Counted from the first letter of the stretch, positions 44,202-54,690 are shown. The stretch is DNA of 64,000 nucleotides from an uncultured Lachnospiraceae bacterium (GCA_902762955.1 CACWQH010000006.1:1-64000); one strand, 5' to 3'. The notes: generated by a model from the letters alone, not told the origin. Made by a program: numbers and translations.

Positions 44202-45443
44202 CTATACTCTAACCTGTCCGTTTCCGTAGATTATATATTTGGTAGATGTAAGTGCCAAAAGCCCCATAGGACCGCGTGCGTGAAGCTTCTGGGTGGATAT
44301 TCCGAGTTCAGCACCGAAACCGAACTCAAATCCATCGGTAAATCTTGTGGAAGCATTTACATATACGCAGGCTGAATCAATTTCATCAAGAAATCTTTGA
44401 GCATTTTCGTAGCTTTCTGTAATTATTGCCTCTGAATGTCCGGTACTGTATTTGTTAATATGTTCGATTGCTTCATCTAAACTGCCTACCACCTTTGCCG
44501 AGATTATCTTGGCAAGATATTCGGTTCCGAAATCTTCTTTGGTTGCAGGTTTAATATATGATGATATGGATACAGATGCTTCATCGCCCCTTATCTCACA
44601 ATCATTAGCAGAAAGCATATCAACGATAAGAGGAATTGCTTTGTCGGCGATATCCTTATGTATTACTAGGGATTCACAGGCATTGCACACACCGAGTCTT
44701 TGAAGCTTGGCATTTTTAATAATCGGAATAGCTTTATCAAGATCTGCCGAGCTGTCTATAAAAATATGGCAATTTCCGGTACCTGTTTCAATTACCGGTA
44801 TAGTTGCATTTTCAACAACGGTTCTGATAAGTCCCGCACCGCCTCGTGGAATAAGTAAATCCACGTATTTATTAAGCTTCATAAATTGTCTTGCTATTTC
44901 TCTGTCTGTATTTTCGATAAGATTTATCGCATCCTCGGTAATGCCTTCATTTTTTAAAACTTCTTTTATAACCTTTACAAGTGCGATATTGGAATTAATG
45001 CAATCACTTCCGCCTCTTAAAATGATGGCATTTCCGGTTTTAAAGGTAAGAGCAAATCCATCAACCGTTACGTTAGGTCTTGATTCATATATAAAACCGA
45101 TAACTCCCATAGGGACACGCTTTTGACCTATCATAAGACCGTTAGGACGCTTTTTCATGGATAATACTTCGCCTATCGGGTCATCCAAAGCTACTACTTC
45201 TCTCACACCCTCTGCAATTCCTTCCAGTCTTTTCTTTGAAAGCTTAAGCCTGTCAAGAAGTGCCTCAGACATACCTTTATTTTTGGCATATTCCATATCC
45301 TTACTGTTTTCTGTAATTATTTCATCTGCATGTGCTACAAGTGCATCGGCAACCTTAAGCAATGCATTGTTCTTTTCATTTTGTCCAAGCTTTGCCAAAA
45401 GTCTTGATGCAGCCTTGGCTTTTATTCCTAATTCTTCAAGCAT
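44202..45443 (-). CDS. proA: Glutamate-5-semialdehyde dehydrogenase (gamma-glutamyl phosphate reductase)
   Basis: A 413-residue NADPH-dependent enzyme that reduces gamma-glutamyl phosphate in proline synthesis, using the product of ProB encoded upstream in the same run. The catalytic Cys is in [16 protein letters not shown], and [23 protein letters not shown] and [20 protein letters not shown] are family segments. Length is normal. It ends 23 bp before a 92-bp palindrome. Confidence 0.96.
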   Translation of the reverse strand: MLEELGIKAKAASRLLAKLGQNEKNNALLKVADALVAHADEIITENSKDMEYAKNKGMSEALLDRLKLSKKRLEGIAEGVREVVALDDPIGEVLSMKKRPNGLMIGQKRVPMGVIGFIYESRPNVTVDGFALTFKTGNAIILRGGSDCINSNIALVKVIKEVLKNEGITEDAINLIENTDREIARQFMKLNKYVDLLIPRGGAGLIRTVVENATIPVIETGTGNCHIFIDSSADLDKAIPIIKNAKLQRLGVCNACESLVIHKDIADKAIPLIVDMLSANDCEIRGDEASVSISSYIKPATKEDFGTEYLAKIISAKVVGSLDEAIEHINKYSTGHSEAIITESYENAQRFLDEIDSACVYVNASTRFTDGFEFGFGAELGISTQKLHARGPMGLLALTSTKYIIYGNGQVRV

Positions 45444-45523
45444 ATTTTTTCTCCTTATATTATTTTTTTATGATTATCTTAAATAAGTGATTATCTCATA
45501 TAAATCAGTGAAATACTTAACTA

Positions 45524-46072
45524 TTACTCGATTATCCGTTCTTCTGTTACTATTATTTCAGGCTTTATGTCATAAGTCTCTGTCGGTATATCCGGGAAAA
45601 TCTGCAGTTCATAGCAAACTGCAACCGTGTGGCACTCGGGGTGTTCGGACAAATATCTGTCATAGTAGCCTCCGCCGTATCCGATTCTTTCTTTATTCTC
45701 CGAATATACTGCTCCGGGCATGATTATAAGTGTGTTTTCATTTGGAACAAGCTTCATTTCCGAATCCGGCTCCAATATGCCGAAAGCACCGCTTATAAGC
45801 TTAGTATTCGTATCATAGCTGTAAAAATCCATATGCTTATCCATAACTCTCGGAAGCCATACACGCTTACCGTCTTTAAAGGAAGCCTCCATTAAACAAT
45901 CAAGATAAACCTCATTGTTAATGGACATATATAGGCAGATATCCGTAGCTTTTTCATATATATCAAGCTCGATTACATCCTGACATATACCTCTTGATAT
46001 ATATTCTGCCTCTTTTTTATCAAGTGAATTTCTAAGAAATAAAACACTTTCGCGTATATCCTTTTTGGTCAT
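45524..46072 (-). CDS. 5-formyltetrahydrofolate cyclo-ligase
   Basis: A 182-residue enzyme that converts 5-formyl-THF to 5,10-methenyl-THF with ATP. ATG 46072 is preferred over 46090 because AAGAGG lies 6 nt upstream of it. The signature GYGGGYYDRYLSEHP is intact, and the Arg/Lys-rich nucleotide-binding start (MTKKDIRESVLFLRNSL) is typical. It lies between proA and DUF896 in the proline cluster, as in other Lachnospiraceae. Confidence 0.93.
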   Translation of the reverse strand: MTKKDIRESVLFLRNSLDKKEAEYISRGICQDVIELDIYEKATDICLYMSINNEVYLDCLMEASFKDGKRVWLPRVMDKHMDFYSYDTNTKLISGAFGILEPDSEMKLVPNENTLIIMPGAVYSENKERIGYGGGYYDRYLSEHPECHTVAVCYELQIFPDIPTETYDIKPEIIVTEERIIE

Positions 46073-46122
46073 AATATACCTCTTATTCATAAATACAAAT
46101 TTGTTGATAAAACAGATATATT

Positions 46123-46347
46123 CTACTTTTTCTTTTTAAGCGGTATATCCTTAACATGAGTTATGGAACCGTCTTTTTCCTGTATATTTATATTATCAAG
46201 CTGGCTTTTTAAGTTGCCCTTGACACTGTCTATAAATTCTCGTCTTAAAACTGCCTGTTCCTTTTTTTCCTCCTCGGTTAAACCCTCGGGGGTTTTGCTT
46301 TTATGAGCAAGCTCATTTATTCTTTTTATCTTCTCATCTGTCATCAT
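46123..46347 (-). CDS. DUF896 (YnzC-like) small protein
   Basis: A 74-residue cytoplasmic protein. The whole length matches DUF896: MTDEKIKRINELAHKSK, LTEEEKKEQAVLRREFID, VKGNLKSQLDNI. It ends in a basic PLKKKK tail. The family is widespread in Firmicutes; YnzC of Bacillus is linked to the SOS region, but function is unknown. Two adjacent ATG codons (46347 and 46344) are possible starts. Confidence 0.9.
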   Translation of the reverse strand: MMTDEKIKRINELAHKSKTPEGLTEEEKKEQAVLRREFIDSVKGNLKSQLDNINIQEKDGSITHVKDIPLKKKK

Positions 46348-46413
46348 ATACTGACACTCCTGAATCTCACAACATATTTAATAAATACATTCGTTAAAAT
46401 AACAAATATAACT

Positions 46414-47265
46414 TTAATTCTTGTAACCCTTATTTACTATGAAATCAAAGGTATCAAAGGCTTCTGAATCATGAGCAATAAATAAGGTTCCTACATCCTC
46501 ACCATCTATAAGCTGATTTATAACCTCAAGATTTTCAGCACTAAGTATAGCCATATCAGCACCTGAATCTGTAGCTATTCGTGCAGCGGATATCTTGGTT
46601 GACATACCGCCTGTTCCATACATTGAAATGGCATCCTTTGCCATGCCATCTATCTTTTCATTTATTTCTTCAACCACAGAGAGCTTTTTAGCATCCGGAT
46701 TTTTATGCGGATCATCCGTATATAGTCCGTCGATATCAGACAAAATGATTAATAAATCAGCATTAATCAGATGAGCAACGATAGCTGAAAGTGTATCATT
46801 GTCACCAAATTCTATCTCCTCTGTAGCAACTGTATCATTTTCATTTACGATAGGGATTATACCCTGCTGTAATATCTCATTTAAGGCATTTTGGGCATTT
46901 TGTCTTCTTTCATCATTGGTTATGGCATCAAAGGTTAAAAGTACCTGAGCAGCAAGATGATTATACTCCATAAACAGCTTTTGATACATCATCATAAGCT
47001 GTGCCTGTCCGACTGAAGCACATGCCTGCTTGAGGGAAACAGTCTTTGGCTTATAATTAAGCTTAAGTGTCTGTCTTCCGACAGCTATAGCTCCGGAAGA
47101 AACAAGAATTACATCCTTATCCTGATTCTTAAGGTCACATATAATGCGAACCAGCTGCTCCATTCTTCTGAAATTAACAAGACCGGTTTCTTCATGCATA
47201 AGGGATGAAGAACCAATCTTTATAACAATTTTCTTTTTATCCTTTAACTGTGCTCTGTAGTCCAT
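46414..47265 (-). CDS. proB: Glutamate 5-kinase (short form without PUA domain)
   Basis: A 283-residue amino-acid kinase catalysing the first step of proline synthesis, the gamma-phosphorylation of glutamate. Motifs are VIKIGSSSLMHEETG, VSSGAIAVGRQTL, IVNENDTVATEEIEFGDND and GTGGMSTKISAARIA. The C-terminal PUA domain of E. coli ProB is absent, as in many Firmicutes. It leads the proB-DUF896-fthC-proA run. Confidence 0.95.
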   Translation of the reverse strand: MDYRAQLKDKKKIVIKIGSSSLMHEETGLVNFRRMEQLVRIICDLKNQDKDVILVSSGAIAVGRQTLKLNYKPKTVSLKQACASVGQAQLMMMYQKLFMEYNHLAAQVLLTFDAITNDERRQNAQNALNEILQQGIIPIVNENDTVATEEIEFGDNDTLSAIVAHLINADLLIILSDIDGLYTDDPHKNPDAKKLSVVEEINEKIDGMAKDAISMYGTGGMSTKISAARIATDSGADMAILSAENLEVINQLIDGEDVGTLFIAHDSEAFDTFDFIVNKGYKN

Positions 47266-47308
47266 TTTTATCCTTCCATATTTTGAATAATTTTAATATT
47301 AGCAGTCA

Positions 47309-49027
47309 TTAATATACCAGATTATATAAATACTCTGCAACCGCTTCTGCAACCTTTATTCCATCGACTGCAGCTGATGTAATTCCGCCGGCATAGCCAC
47401 ATCCCTCACCACATGGAAATATTCCTTTAAGATTACTCATAAACTGTTCGTTTCTCGGTATCTTAACGGGTGAAGAGGTTCTGGTTTCCACTCCTGAAAG
47501 AACAACATTATCACCGCCAAAGCCCTTTAATTTACGGTCATAGTCGGCAATTGCTTCAATTATAGCATTATTTACATAGGCTGGCAAACAATTATTAAGA
47601 TTTCCAAGTGAATATTTTCCTTTTATGTCAGGCTTGATATCCTCAAGTGATGTTGATGCTTTATTATCCTTATAATCCTTAAATGTTTGAACAGGGATAG
47701 AACCTTTACCTTCATCATATGCGGCTTTCTCAAATTTTTTCTGAAACTCAACTCCTGACAATACACCGTACTCTCCGAAGCCTTCATTTATATAATCCTC
47801 GGGAGTAACATTGCAAACTATGGCACTGTTGGAATTACGACCGTCTCTTGCGTGATTACTCATACCGTTTACAACACTTTGAATATCATCGGATGAGGCA
47901 TTGACTACATAGCCGCCGGGACACATACAAAAGCTGTAGACATTTCTTCCGTTTGAGGAATGGTAGGTCATCTTATAATCAGCGGTTGGTAAGCCTTTAT
48001 TAAGATTGTTTTCGCCATATTGTGCTTTATTTATCAAATCAGACGGATGCTCGATTCTAAGACCGATGGCAAAAGGCTTGGATTCCATATTAATCTCAGT
48101 ATCATTAAGATATTTGAAGGTATCCCTTGCACTGTGGCCCATGGCCAGTATAATGGAGTTGGTTTTTATATGACCTGCTTGCCCGTCGATGTTGGAAATG
48201 TATTCTAAAGACAGGCTGCAATTTGAAGCTATACTTTTACCTGTCAGATTGTTATCATTTAAAATATTAATATAAGAAAAACCTGTGAATCTGGTACTAA
48301 ACATTACGCGTCCGCCAAGTCTTTCAATCTCCGAACGCATATTTCGCATAACATTTTTAAGTTCATCGGTTCCTATGTGAGGCTTTGAAAGGTAGCTTAT
48401 GTCAAAGGGTGCACCAAAACTTATAAAATCATCTATAACAGCACGAATTCTACCGGTTTTATCCTTTACACCCGTATTTAGTTTTCCGTCAGAAAATGTA
48501 CCGGCACCGCCCTCGCCAAAGGAAACATTTGACTCAGGATTTATTGCATTTCCATCCCAAAAGCTTTCCACGTCTTTGGTTCGCTCGTCAACAGACTTAC
48601 CTCGCTCCATAATTATCGGTTTTAAACCCATGCGTGCAAGATAAAGTCCGGCAAAGTATCCTGCCGGTCCCGATCCTATTATTACAGGTGAGATTATTTC
48701 TTTTTCTGAAAAATCGAAGTTTGGAAGCTTGTAAATAATATCATTAGTAGACATAATATTGTTATTGTTACCTGATTTGGATAAAATATAATTTTCAGAA
48801 TCTGCTTTAATATCTAAAGCAAGTATGTACTGAAGCTTATTCTTATCCCTTGCATCCAGTGAAAGCTTTACAAGTCTGTTAATTTGAAAGGAAGATGTTT
48901 TAATTATGTCTTTAATTTTTTTATTTAAAGCCTGATTATTGTTTAATACTTCAACAATATTATCTTTTGATGATTCTTTTATATCCAGATGCTCTATACC
49001 AAGCTTAATCTGATTTAATCTTATCAT
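47309..49027 (-). CDS. FAD-dependent dehydrogenase (COG2509 type)
   Basis: A 572-residue flavoprotein. After an N-terminal domain (~1-95), a Rossmann FAD site (GSGPAGYFAGLYLARMG) lies at ~118, followed by FGEGGAGTFSDGKLNTG and, at the C-terminus, FPCGEGCGYAGGITSAAVDG, all typical of COG2509 uncharacterised dehydrogenases. The substrate is unknown. Its first 23 nt overlap the end of the preceding flavoprotein gene, so the two are translationally coupled. Confidence 0.93.
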   Translation of the reverse strand: MIRLNQIKLGIEHLDIKESSKDNIVEVLNNNQALNKKIKDIIKTSSFQINRLVKLSLDARDKNKLQYILALDIKADSENYILSKSGNNNNIMSTNDIIYKLPNFDFSEKEIISPVIIGSGPAGYFAGLYLARMGLKPIIMERGKSVDERTKDVESFWDGNAINPESNVSFGEGGAGTFSDGKLNTGVKDKTGRIRAVIDDFISFGAPFDISYLSKPHIGTDELKNVMRNMRSEIERLGGRVMFSTRFTGFSYINILNDNNLTGKSIASNCSLSLEYISNIDGQAGHIKTNSIILAMGHSARDTFKYLNDTEINMESKPFAIGLRIEHPSDLINKAQYGENNLNKGLPTADYKMTYHSSNGRNVYSFCMCPGGYVVNASSDDIQSVVNGMSNHARDGRNSNSAIVCNVTPEDYINEGFGEYGVLSGVEFQKKFEKAAYDEGKGSIPVQTFKDYKDNKASTSLEDIKPDIKGKYSLGNLNNCLPAYVNNAIIEAIADYDRKLKGFGGDNVVLSGVETRTSSPVKIPRNEQFMSNLKGIFPCGEGCGYAGGITSAAVDGIKVAEAVAEYLYNLVY

Positions 49028-50246
49028 ATATACCCTTTCCCGCTCTTATTCCGGATATTATTGCATAAGTTAGATTATATCCTCCACAAATTCCGTCTAT
49101 ATCTGTTAATTCGCCTACTGCATATAAGCCCGGCATATCCTTTATGCTCATATCTGATGGATTGATTATATCAAGTGCTATACCACCGGAGGTTACCTGT
49201 GCATTGTCAAAATCACGAAGCTCTTTTATTTCAAGCTTAAAGATATGTAAGGCATAAATCAAAGCCGAAATATTGTCTTCGGTATAATTATTGCTGTATA
49301 TTTCAGCATTTAAGTTTGTATTATCTATAACAAAGCCTGCAAGCTTATCATTTATAAAATTATTTAAAACGGCTTTTGCCTTACGTTTCTTGCCTTTTTC
49401 AAATGCACTGTAGATTGCTTTATCACTTATATCAGGAAGGAAGTCTATCATAACATAAGGTTTTTCACTGTTACTTATCATTCTTCCTGCCTTTCCCGAA
49501 AGGTTAAAGGTCATAATACCCGATATGCCGTAATCCGTAAATTGAAGCTCGCCTTCTTCTTTGCATATCGGATTACCGTTTTCGGAAAAAAGAGTTGCTT
49601 TTGATTTTACTCTGACTCCGGAGATACTGTTAGTATCCTCCTCGGTTACAAGTCCGCAAAGAGAAGGTCTTATATCAGTCAGTTGAAGCTTTAAGCTTTC
49701 GGCAAGCTTGTATCCTTTATCGGAACCGCCTAAGTTGGCATAGCTTGCTCCACCGCATGCTAAAACTACGTTTAAAGCCTCAATTTGCTCGTTTTGAGTC
49801 TTTATAATATAAATACCGTCATTTGTACATATTTCTAAAGCACAGGCCTTTAAAAGTGTTTTAACGCCTAATTCGGTCAACTCATCATTTAACGCCCACA
49901 TAACGGATGAACTCTGTAAAGAATGGGGATACACATAATTATTGATATCGTATGTAACAATTCCTATAGAATATAGAAAATCAATAATTTCCTTATCGGG
50001 ATTTTGCGTCTCGAAGAGCTTGCTTAAAAATGCAGCATAATCATCATATTCGGAATTGTAGTATGTGGAATAATCCTCATCAAAGCTGTGGTTGGTTATA
50101 TTACATCTTCCGTTACCTGTTGCATATATTTTCTTACCAAGTTTATCTTCCTTTTCAAGTATTATACAGCTAAGTCCCTTTCGGGCAGCAGTTATGGCGC
50201 ATGCTATACCCGATGCGCCACCGCCGATTATACATATATCGTACAT
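49005..50246 (-). CDS. HI0933/BaiN-type NAD(P)/FAD-dependent oxidoreductase
   Basis: A 413-residue flavoprotein. The FAD site is IIGGGASGIACAITAARKG at the N-terminus, followed by GNGRCNITNH, LACGGASYANLGGSDKGY and the C-terminal YNLTYAIISGIRAG. The HI0933 family includes BaiN, reported to reduce bile-acid intermediates in gut Clostridia, but most members have no assigned substrate and none is claimed here. It overlaps the next flavoprotein gene, suggesting linked functions. Confidence 0.93.
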   Translation of the reverse strand: MYDICIIGGGASGIACAITAARKGLSCIILEKEDKLGKKIYATGNGRCNITNHSFDEDYSTYYNSEYDDYAAFLSKLFETQNPDKEIIDFLYSIGIVTYDINNYVYPHSLQSSSVMWALNDELTELGVKTLLKACALEICTNDGIYIIKTQNEQIEALNVVLACGGASYANLGGSDKGYKLAESLKLQLTDIRPSLCGLVTEEDTNSISGVRVKSKATLFSENGNPICKEEGELQFTDYGISGIMTFNLSGKAGRMISNSEKPYVMIDFLPDISDKAIYSAFEKGKKRKAKAVLNNFINDKLAGFVIDNTNLNAEIYSNNYTEDNISALIYALHIFKLEIKELRDFDNAQVTSGGIALDIINPSDMSIKDMPGLYAVGELTDIDGICGGYNLTYAIISGIRAGKGIYDKIKSD

Positions 50247-50300
50247 AAGCTCTCCTAATAATATATTATCTTTGTTATCACCAATCTGTTTTGGCTTATA

Positions 50301-50741
50301 CTAACTGGAAATTGATTCAAGAAAATCAAATAAATCTTCTATAGAATCAAATGAAATATTATCCTTGATTTTTTCGTATTGTTCCTTATCCAATAAACTA
50401 AGCACACCGGCATCAATATCGGTAAATTCGTAAATTGTATCCAAATCATTAAAATATACGATAACATAGCCGTCCTTAATGCCGAGTATATATTTATCAT
50501 TTGAGGAAAATTTATCAGTTTTATTGTTTATAAATGAATTGAAGCTTTCGGAATATTCATCATTATAGTCATATGACAACATATCCTCATCTTCAATATC
50601 ATAATCGTCTATTACATTTTCAGTCAATACTATATCCTCTTTTGGATTTTTTCTACTGTGATTGTATATAGCAAAAGCAATATAGTAAGATACAACAAAA
50701 ATAGTAATTAATAAACTGATATATAAAAATAATTTCTTCAT
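50301..50741 (-). CDS. Membrane-anchored BofC-like C-terminal domain protein
   Basis: A 146-residue protein. ATG 50741 is preferred to 50750 for its 8-nt spacing from GGAG. One N-terminal membrane helix (LFLYISLLITIFVVSYYIAF) is followed by a very acidic linker rich in Asp and Tyr and a C-terminal domain with YILGIKDGYVIVYF and TIYEFTDIDAGVL. That domain resembles the C-terminal part of BofC as seen in Lachnospiraceae. Neighbouring the DUF3048 lipoprotein, it probably works at the outer membrane face. The function is not known. Confidence 0.7.
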   Translation of the reverse strand: MKKLFLYISLLITIFVVSYYIAFAIYNHSRKNPKEDIVLTENVIDDYDIEDEDMLSYDYNDEYSESFNSFINNKTDKFSSNDKYILGIKDGYVIVYFNDLDTIYEFTDIDAGVLSLLDKEQYEKIKDNISFDSIEDLFDFLESISS

Positions 50742-50784
50742 GGCATTCACTCCCTGAAGAAATTATTTCCTATATTGTATAAAA

Positions 50785-51888
50785 TTATTCAATAACTATG
50801 GCAGCAGGAATTGTATAATCAAATACGGTTATAAATGTATTTCCCGGATTTAATTTAAGTTCTGAACCATCCTCATAGAAGAATTTAGGCACACCGTTTA
50901 CCATACTCCAATTAACCTTGATATATTCTCCGTCTGTAAAATAAAATGCATATAAGCCACTGTCACGCCATGATACGAAATGGTAGTATCCTTCTTCATC
51001 GGTAGTATATTCAACCATCATAATAAGAACATTTTTATAGCTTAACTGCTCTCCGGTTACAGCATCAATCTGTGGACCGCCATACTGATATCTATAGTAT
51101 CTGCCATCTTCTGTATTGTATTCAAAGGTAGGTGTACGGCTATCACTAAATGCGGTACATACCTTTAACCCCGGTTCACCATTTTCAAGAGGCTTGTCCT
51201 TGATATTGAAGCTAAACATTTTTTCATAGCTGTCATTGTGATTATAATCATATCCTTTATAATCAATACCTGCTGCTATAAGCTCACTGTTGGTAAAAAC
51301 GTTATGTGGAGCCGGCTTATCACTTGAACGATAATACATTATATCTCCAAGATATATACCATTTAAAGAATTAATACTTGAATCTCCCTCTATCATTTCC
51401 TGAGCTGTTGGTGACCAGCCGTAATGAGCAAAAAATCCATCATACATCTTTGCAAGCTGAACAAAAGGAACTCTGGCACTTCTTATCGGACCAAGCTTTT
51501 CTATATTATCATATTGGTCAAATACACACAAAAATCTGGTGATTCCTCCTTCAACAAGAATTTCATAGGTTATTGCAGCCTGTGATAAACCTGATTGAGG
51601 CATTGCTTCTGAAATGTTATTTATCATAATACAGAATGGTCTTTGATTAGCGTATTTTTCGTCAATCCACTCACCTGTAAGGTCACTTAATATATATCCA
51701 TCTCTCGAAACAACCGTAATATCCTCGGCAGAATCTTCCATGGTAGCAATTGGTTTAATGTCTATAGATGGTTGAGTAGTTGTTACATCTTCGGTCTCCT
51801 TCTTTTTTCCGCATCCGGATAACAGCAAAGAGGCTGCCATAACACCTACAAGCAATGTACTTTTTCTTTTAGTTTTCTTCATAATCAC
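50785..51888 (-). CDS. DUF3048 (YerB-like) lipoprotein
   Basis: A 367-residue lipoprotein with signal VGVMAASLLLSGC (lipobox LSGC), a Thr-rich spacer and a DUF3048 N- and C-domain pair: RPFCIMINNISEAMPQSGLS, FLCVFDQYDNIEKLGPIRSA, NVFTNSELI. GTG 51888 has AAAGGA 7 nt upstream; ATG 51882 is the alternative. YerB-type proteins are not well characterised. The start overlaps the ybeY end by 20 nt. Confidence 0.9.
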   Translation of the reverse strand: MIMKKTKRKSTLLVGVMAASLLLSGCGKKKETEDVTTTQPSIDIKPIATMEDSAEDITVVSRDGYILSDLTGEWIDEKYANQRPFCIMINNISEAMPQSGLSQAAITYEILVEGGITRFLCVFDQYDNIEKLGPIRSARVPFVQLAKMYDGFFAHYGWSPTAQEMIEGDSSINSLNGIYLGDIMYYRSSDKPAPHNVFTNSELIAAGIDYKGYDYNHNDSYEKMFSFNIKDKPLENGEPGLKVCTAFSDSRTPTFEYNTEDGRYYRYQYGGPQIDAVTGEQLSYKNVLIMMVEYTTDEEGYYHFVSWRDSGLYAFYFTDGEYIKVNWSMVNGVPKFFYEDGSELKLNPGNTFITVFDYTIPAAIVIE

Positions 51889-52381
51889 GAGTATATCCTT
51901 TCATGTTTAATATTTCTTCCTGCTTTTCTTCCATGATAATACGCTCATCATCATCTATATGGTCATATCCAAAAAGATGAAGCATACTGTGTGCGGTTAA
52001 AAAAGCAAGTTCTCTTGATATTGAATGATTAAATTCATCAGCCTGGGACTTTATTCTGTCTACATTTAAAATGATATCGCCAAGCATAAGCTCTCCACTG
52101 TCCTGATTAAAATTATCAACCGAATCGTTTTCGACTATATTAAAATCGGCAGCAGTCTCATATTCTATTAAAGGGAAGGATAAAACATCTGTAGGAGCAT
52201 CTATATTACGAAATTCTTTATTTATGGTACGAATACCTTCGTTATCGGTAAATATAACGTTAATTTCGCATTCATATGGACAGCTTACATAGTCCATAGC
52301 TGCTGATATAATTTCGTTGACTATTTCCCGATATCTTATGGGTAATTCATAATCAAGTTCATTTTCAATATAAACGCTCAT
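51869..52381 (-). CDS. ybeY: Endoribonuclease YbeY
   Basis: A 170-residue zinc-dependent RNase involved in 16S rRNA 3'-end maturation. The metal motif HSMLHLFGYDHIDDDE has its three His residues. NKEFRNIDAPTDVLSFPL is also typical. A promoter at 52407-52435 lies just before it, although the usual upstream neighbour phoH is also present, so it can be expressed apart from phoH. Confidence 0.96.
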   Translation of the reverse strand: MSVYIENELDYELPIRYREIVNEIISAAMDYVSCPYECEINVIFTDNEGIRTINKEFRNIDAPTDVLSFPLIEYETAADFNIVENDSVDNFNQDSGELMLGDIILNVDRIKSQADEFNHSISRELAFLTAHSMLHLFGYDHIDDDERIIMEEKQEEILNMKGYTRDYEEN

Positions 52382-52406
52382 TATTATCCCCTCATCTAAC
52401 TTTTAC

Positions 52407-52435
52407 ATTATACACTAAATCTGCTGTATAATCAA
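52407..52435 (-). promoter_or_regulatory. Promoter of ybeY
   Basis: On the minus strand TTGATT (52430-52435) and TATAAT (52407-52412) are 17 bp apart, 26 bp before the ybeY start. Confidence 0.7.
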
Positions 52436-52468
52436 GCACATTACCACATATATTGTACTTTGATATAA

Positions 52469-53470
52469 TTATTTGCCTTTTTTCGATTGAGATTTATTAT
52501 TTTTCAACCGGTTCTCATATGTTTCATAGGCATTGACTATTTTTTGAACCAAAGGATGTCTGACAACATCATCACTTGTGAAATTAATTACAGCTATTTC
52601 ATCTATCTTGTTTAATACCGATAAAGCAACCTCCAGACCGGATTTTTCGTTTGGAGACAAATCCTTTTGTGAAAGATCTCCTGTTATAATTGCTTTAGAG
52701 CCAAAACCGATTCTGGTTAAGAACATTTTCATCTGCGCGGGAGTTGTATTTTGGGCTTCATCCAAAACTATATAGGCATTATCCAGTGTTCTTCCTCGCA
52801 TATATGCTAAAGGAGCTACCTCTATAAGTCCTTTTTCCATATTTTTCATAAAGCTTTCCGCACCCATAATTTCATATAAAGCATCATATAAAGGTCTAAG
52901 ATACGGATCTACCTTACTTTGCAGATCTCCCGGTAAAAATCCGAGCTTTTCACCTGCTTCTATAGCAGGTCTTGTAAGTATAATACGGTTTACCTCATTA
53001 TTTTTAAATGCAGTAATTGCTTTTGCCATGGCAAGATAGGTTTTGCCGGTTCCGGCAGGGCCTGTACCAAAAACAATCATATTTTTATCAATGGCGTCAA
53101 CATATTTTTTTTGTCCTAAAGTCTTTGCTTTTACAGGCTTTCCGTTTATGGTATGACATATGATATTGGTATCCTTATCAAGCTCACTAATGGCACTGAC
53201 ATCAGTATCCTTTGACTTGGTAAGGGATACGGCATAGTTTATCTCCTGCTCGGTAATTGTGTTTCCATGCTTTGAAAGGTTTATCATCTGTTCTATTACA
53301 GATGTTGCTCTTTTGACATTTTCTTCAACACCGACGATTCTTAGAGAGTCATCACGTAAAACGATGGTAACATTATATGCTTTTTCAATATTTTTTATAT
53401 TCTTATCATACTGTCCGAAAATGTTTTGGATATGCTCTTCCGGAACAGTTATTGTTTCCATATATGCCAT
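52469..53470 (-). CDS. phoH: PhoH-like ATPase
   Basis: A 333-residue cytoplasmic P-loop protein. An N-terminal KH-like domain (~20-75) is followed by Walker A GPAGTGKTYLAMAKAI, Walker B YIVLDEAQN and the family RPAIEAGEKLGFLPGD segment. It is probably an RNA-associated ATPase related to RNase YbeY, its neighbour. It follows yqfD by 4 bp. Confidence 0.95.
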   Translation of the reverse strand: MAYMETITVPEEHIQNIFGQYDKNIKNIEKAYNVTIVLRDDSLRIVGVEENVKRATSVIEQMINLSKHGNTITEQEINYAVSLTKSKDTDVSAISELDKDTNIICHTINGKPVKAKTLGQKKYVDAIDKNMIVFGTGPAGTGKTYLAMAKAITAFKNNEVNRIILTRPAIEAGEKLGFLPGDLQSKVDPYLRPLYDALYEIMGAESFMKNMEKGLIEVAPLAYMRGRTLDNAYIVLDEAQNTTPAQMKMFLTRIGFGSKAIITGDLSQKDLSPNEKSGLEVALSVLNKIDEIAVINFTSDDVVRHPLVQKIVNAYETYENRLKNNKSQSKKGK

Positions 53471-53474
53471 TTAT

Positions 53475-54686
53475 TTATTCTTCTCCTTGATTGATAATTG
53501 TGATATCGGCAGGTACACCGATTCGCTCTTTGGTAACAATAGTACCGCTTGATGTGCATATATCATCACCAATCTCTATTTTAACATTATTTTCAAGTAT
53601 TTCTACCCCTTTTTTACTTAATTCATCAATATAGCTGTTTAATTTCATTTGAGCTTTACTTTGAGCTTCTTCCGTAGTATAAGTCATAAGTACAGGTTCG
53701 TATTCATCTATTATATTTTCTTTCAGGGAAAATGGTAAATAAAAAACATTTCCAAGCTTTAGCTTTTTATCATTTTGTGTTAAATCATAGTTATTGTAGT
53801 TGGTTTTAGGTTTATATGGCTCAATTACATTATTTGCAATACATAAACCATAATATTTTTTGCTTTCACCGGTATATTCCTTTTCATAATGAGAAAGTTC
53901 AAAGGTATCATTGTAATCATATGAAACAATTGCATATATTTCTCCGTTTGCAGGGACGTATGAGGTCTCGATAAGCTCGTCGTAATCATTATAAAGGTTT
54001 ATTGCACCTGTAATTAAAATATCCCCTTTTTTTACCTCATCCCCCTTATTCATTACCTTTGTTCCTGATTCAACATATATATCCGTTATTATTCCGTCTT
54101 TAACAGCAATTATATTGCAGGGCTTTTCGTTTTCCTTTATGTTCTCCGGGAGAATCGTTTCATTTATGCTGATATTTAATCTTGTTCCTTTAAGCTCACA
54201 GCTTATCCAGGCTATATCCTCATAATCGTCCCTTAACATCTTTTCCAGCGTAGAACAATTAATCTTTGATTTTGGTGTACCTAATTTGATATCATATTCC
54301 TTAAGCTTCTTAATGATTTGTTCATCGGTATATATTTCTTCTCCTGTTATGTTGATGTCCCATATAAAAAACGAAAAGGAATAAATAAGACCGATAAATA
54401 AAAGCAGTCCCAACAAAAATATCTTTCTTTTTTTGTATCTGTAAAAAATATAAGGCAGGCCCTTTTTGTTTAGTATTTCAAGCTCAACACCTGATTTTTT
54501 TATATATTGTTCAAGGTCTTTAAAGGATTTTGCTGATATTCTAAATGTCCTGCAATTGTTATCTTCGCAGATATTCCAAAGATTTAGATTGTTTTTCATA
54601 CAAAGATTGATGAATCTGTCACAGGAAATTCCTTTAACTTTGAGAATTAGATAGCCTTTAAGCCAGGTTAGGATTTTTTTGAACAT
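53475..54686 (-). CDS. yqfD: Sporulation-associated membrane protein YqfD
   Basis: A 403-residue protein: a ~90-residue N-terminal cytoplasmic domain (VKGISCDRFINLCMKNNLN), a membrane helix near 92-112 (IFLLGLLLFIGLIYSFSFFI), and an outer domain with WISCELKGTRLNISINE. It belongs to the YqfD family needed in sporulation of Bacillus. The phoH-yqfD-yqfC order is kept. Presence does not prove that the organism forms spores. Confidence 0.9.
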   Translation of the reverse strand: MFKKILTWLKGYLILKVKGISCDRFINLCMKNNLNLWNICEDNNCRTFRISAKSFKDLEQYIKKSGVELEILNKKGLPYIFYRYKKRKIFLLGLLLFIGLIYSFSFFIWDINITGEEIYTDEQIIKKLKEYDIKLGTPKSKINCSTLEKMLRDDYEDIAWISCELKGTRLNISINETILPENIKENEKPCNIIAVKDGIITDIYVESGTKVMNKGDEVKKGDILITGAINLYNDYDELIETSYVPANGEIYAIVSYDYNDTFELSHYEKEYTGESKKYYGLCIANNVIEPYKPKTNYNNYDLTQNDKKLKLGNVFYLPFSLKENIIDEYEPVLMTYTTEEAQSKAQMKLNSYIDELSKKGVEILENNVKIEIGDDICTSSGTIVTKERIGVPADITIINQGEE

Positions 54687-54690
54687 ATTG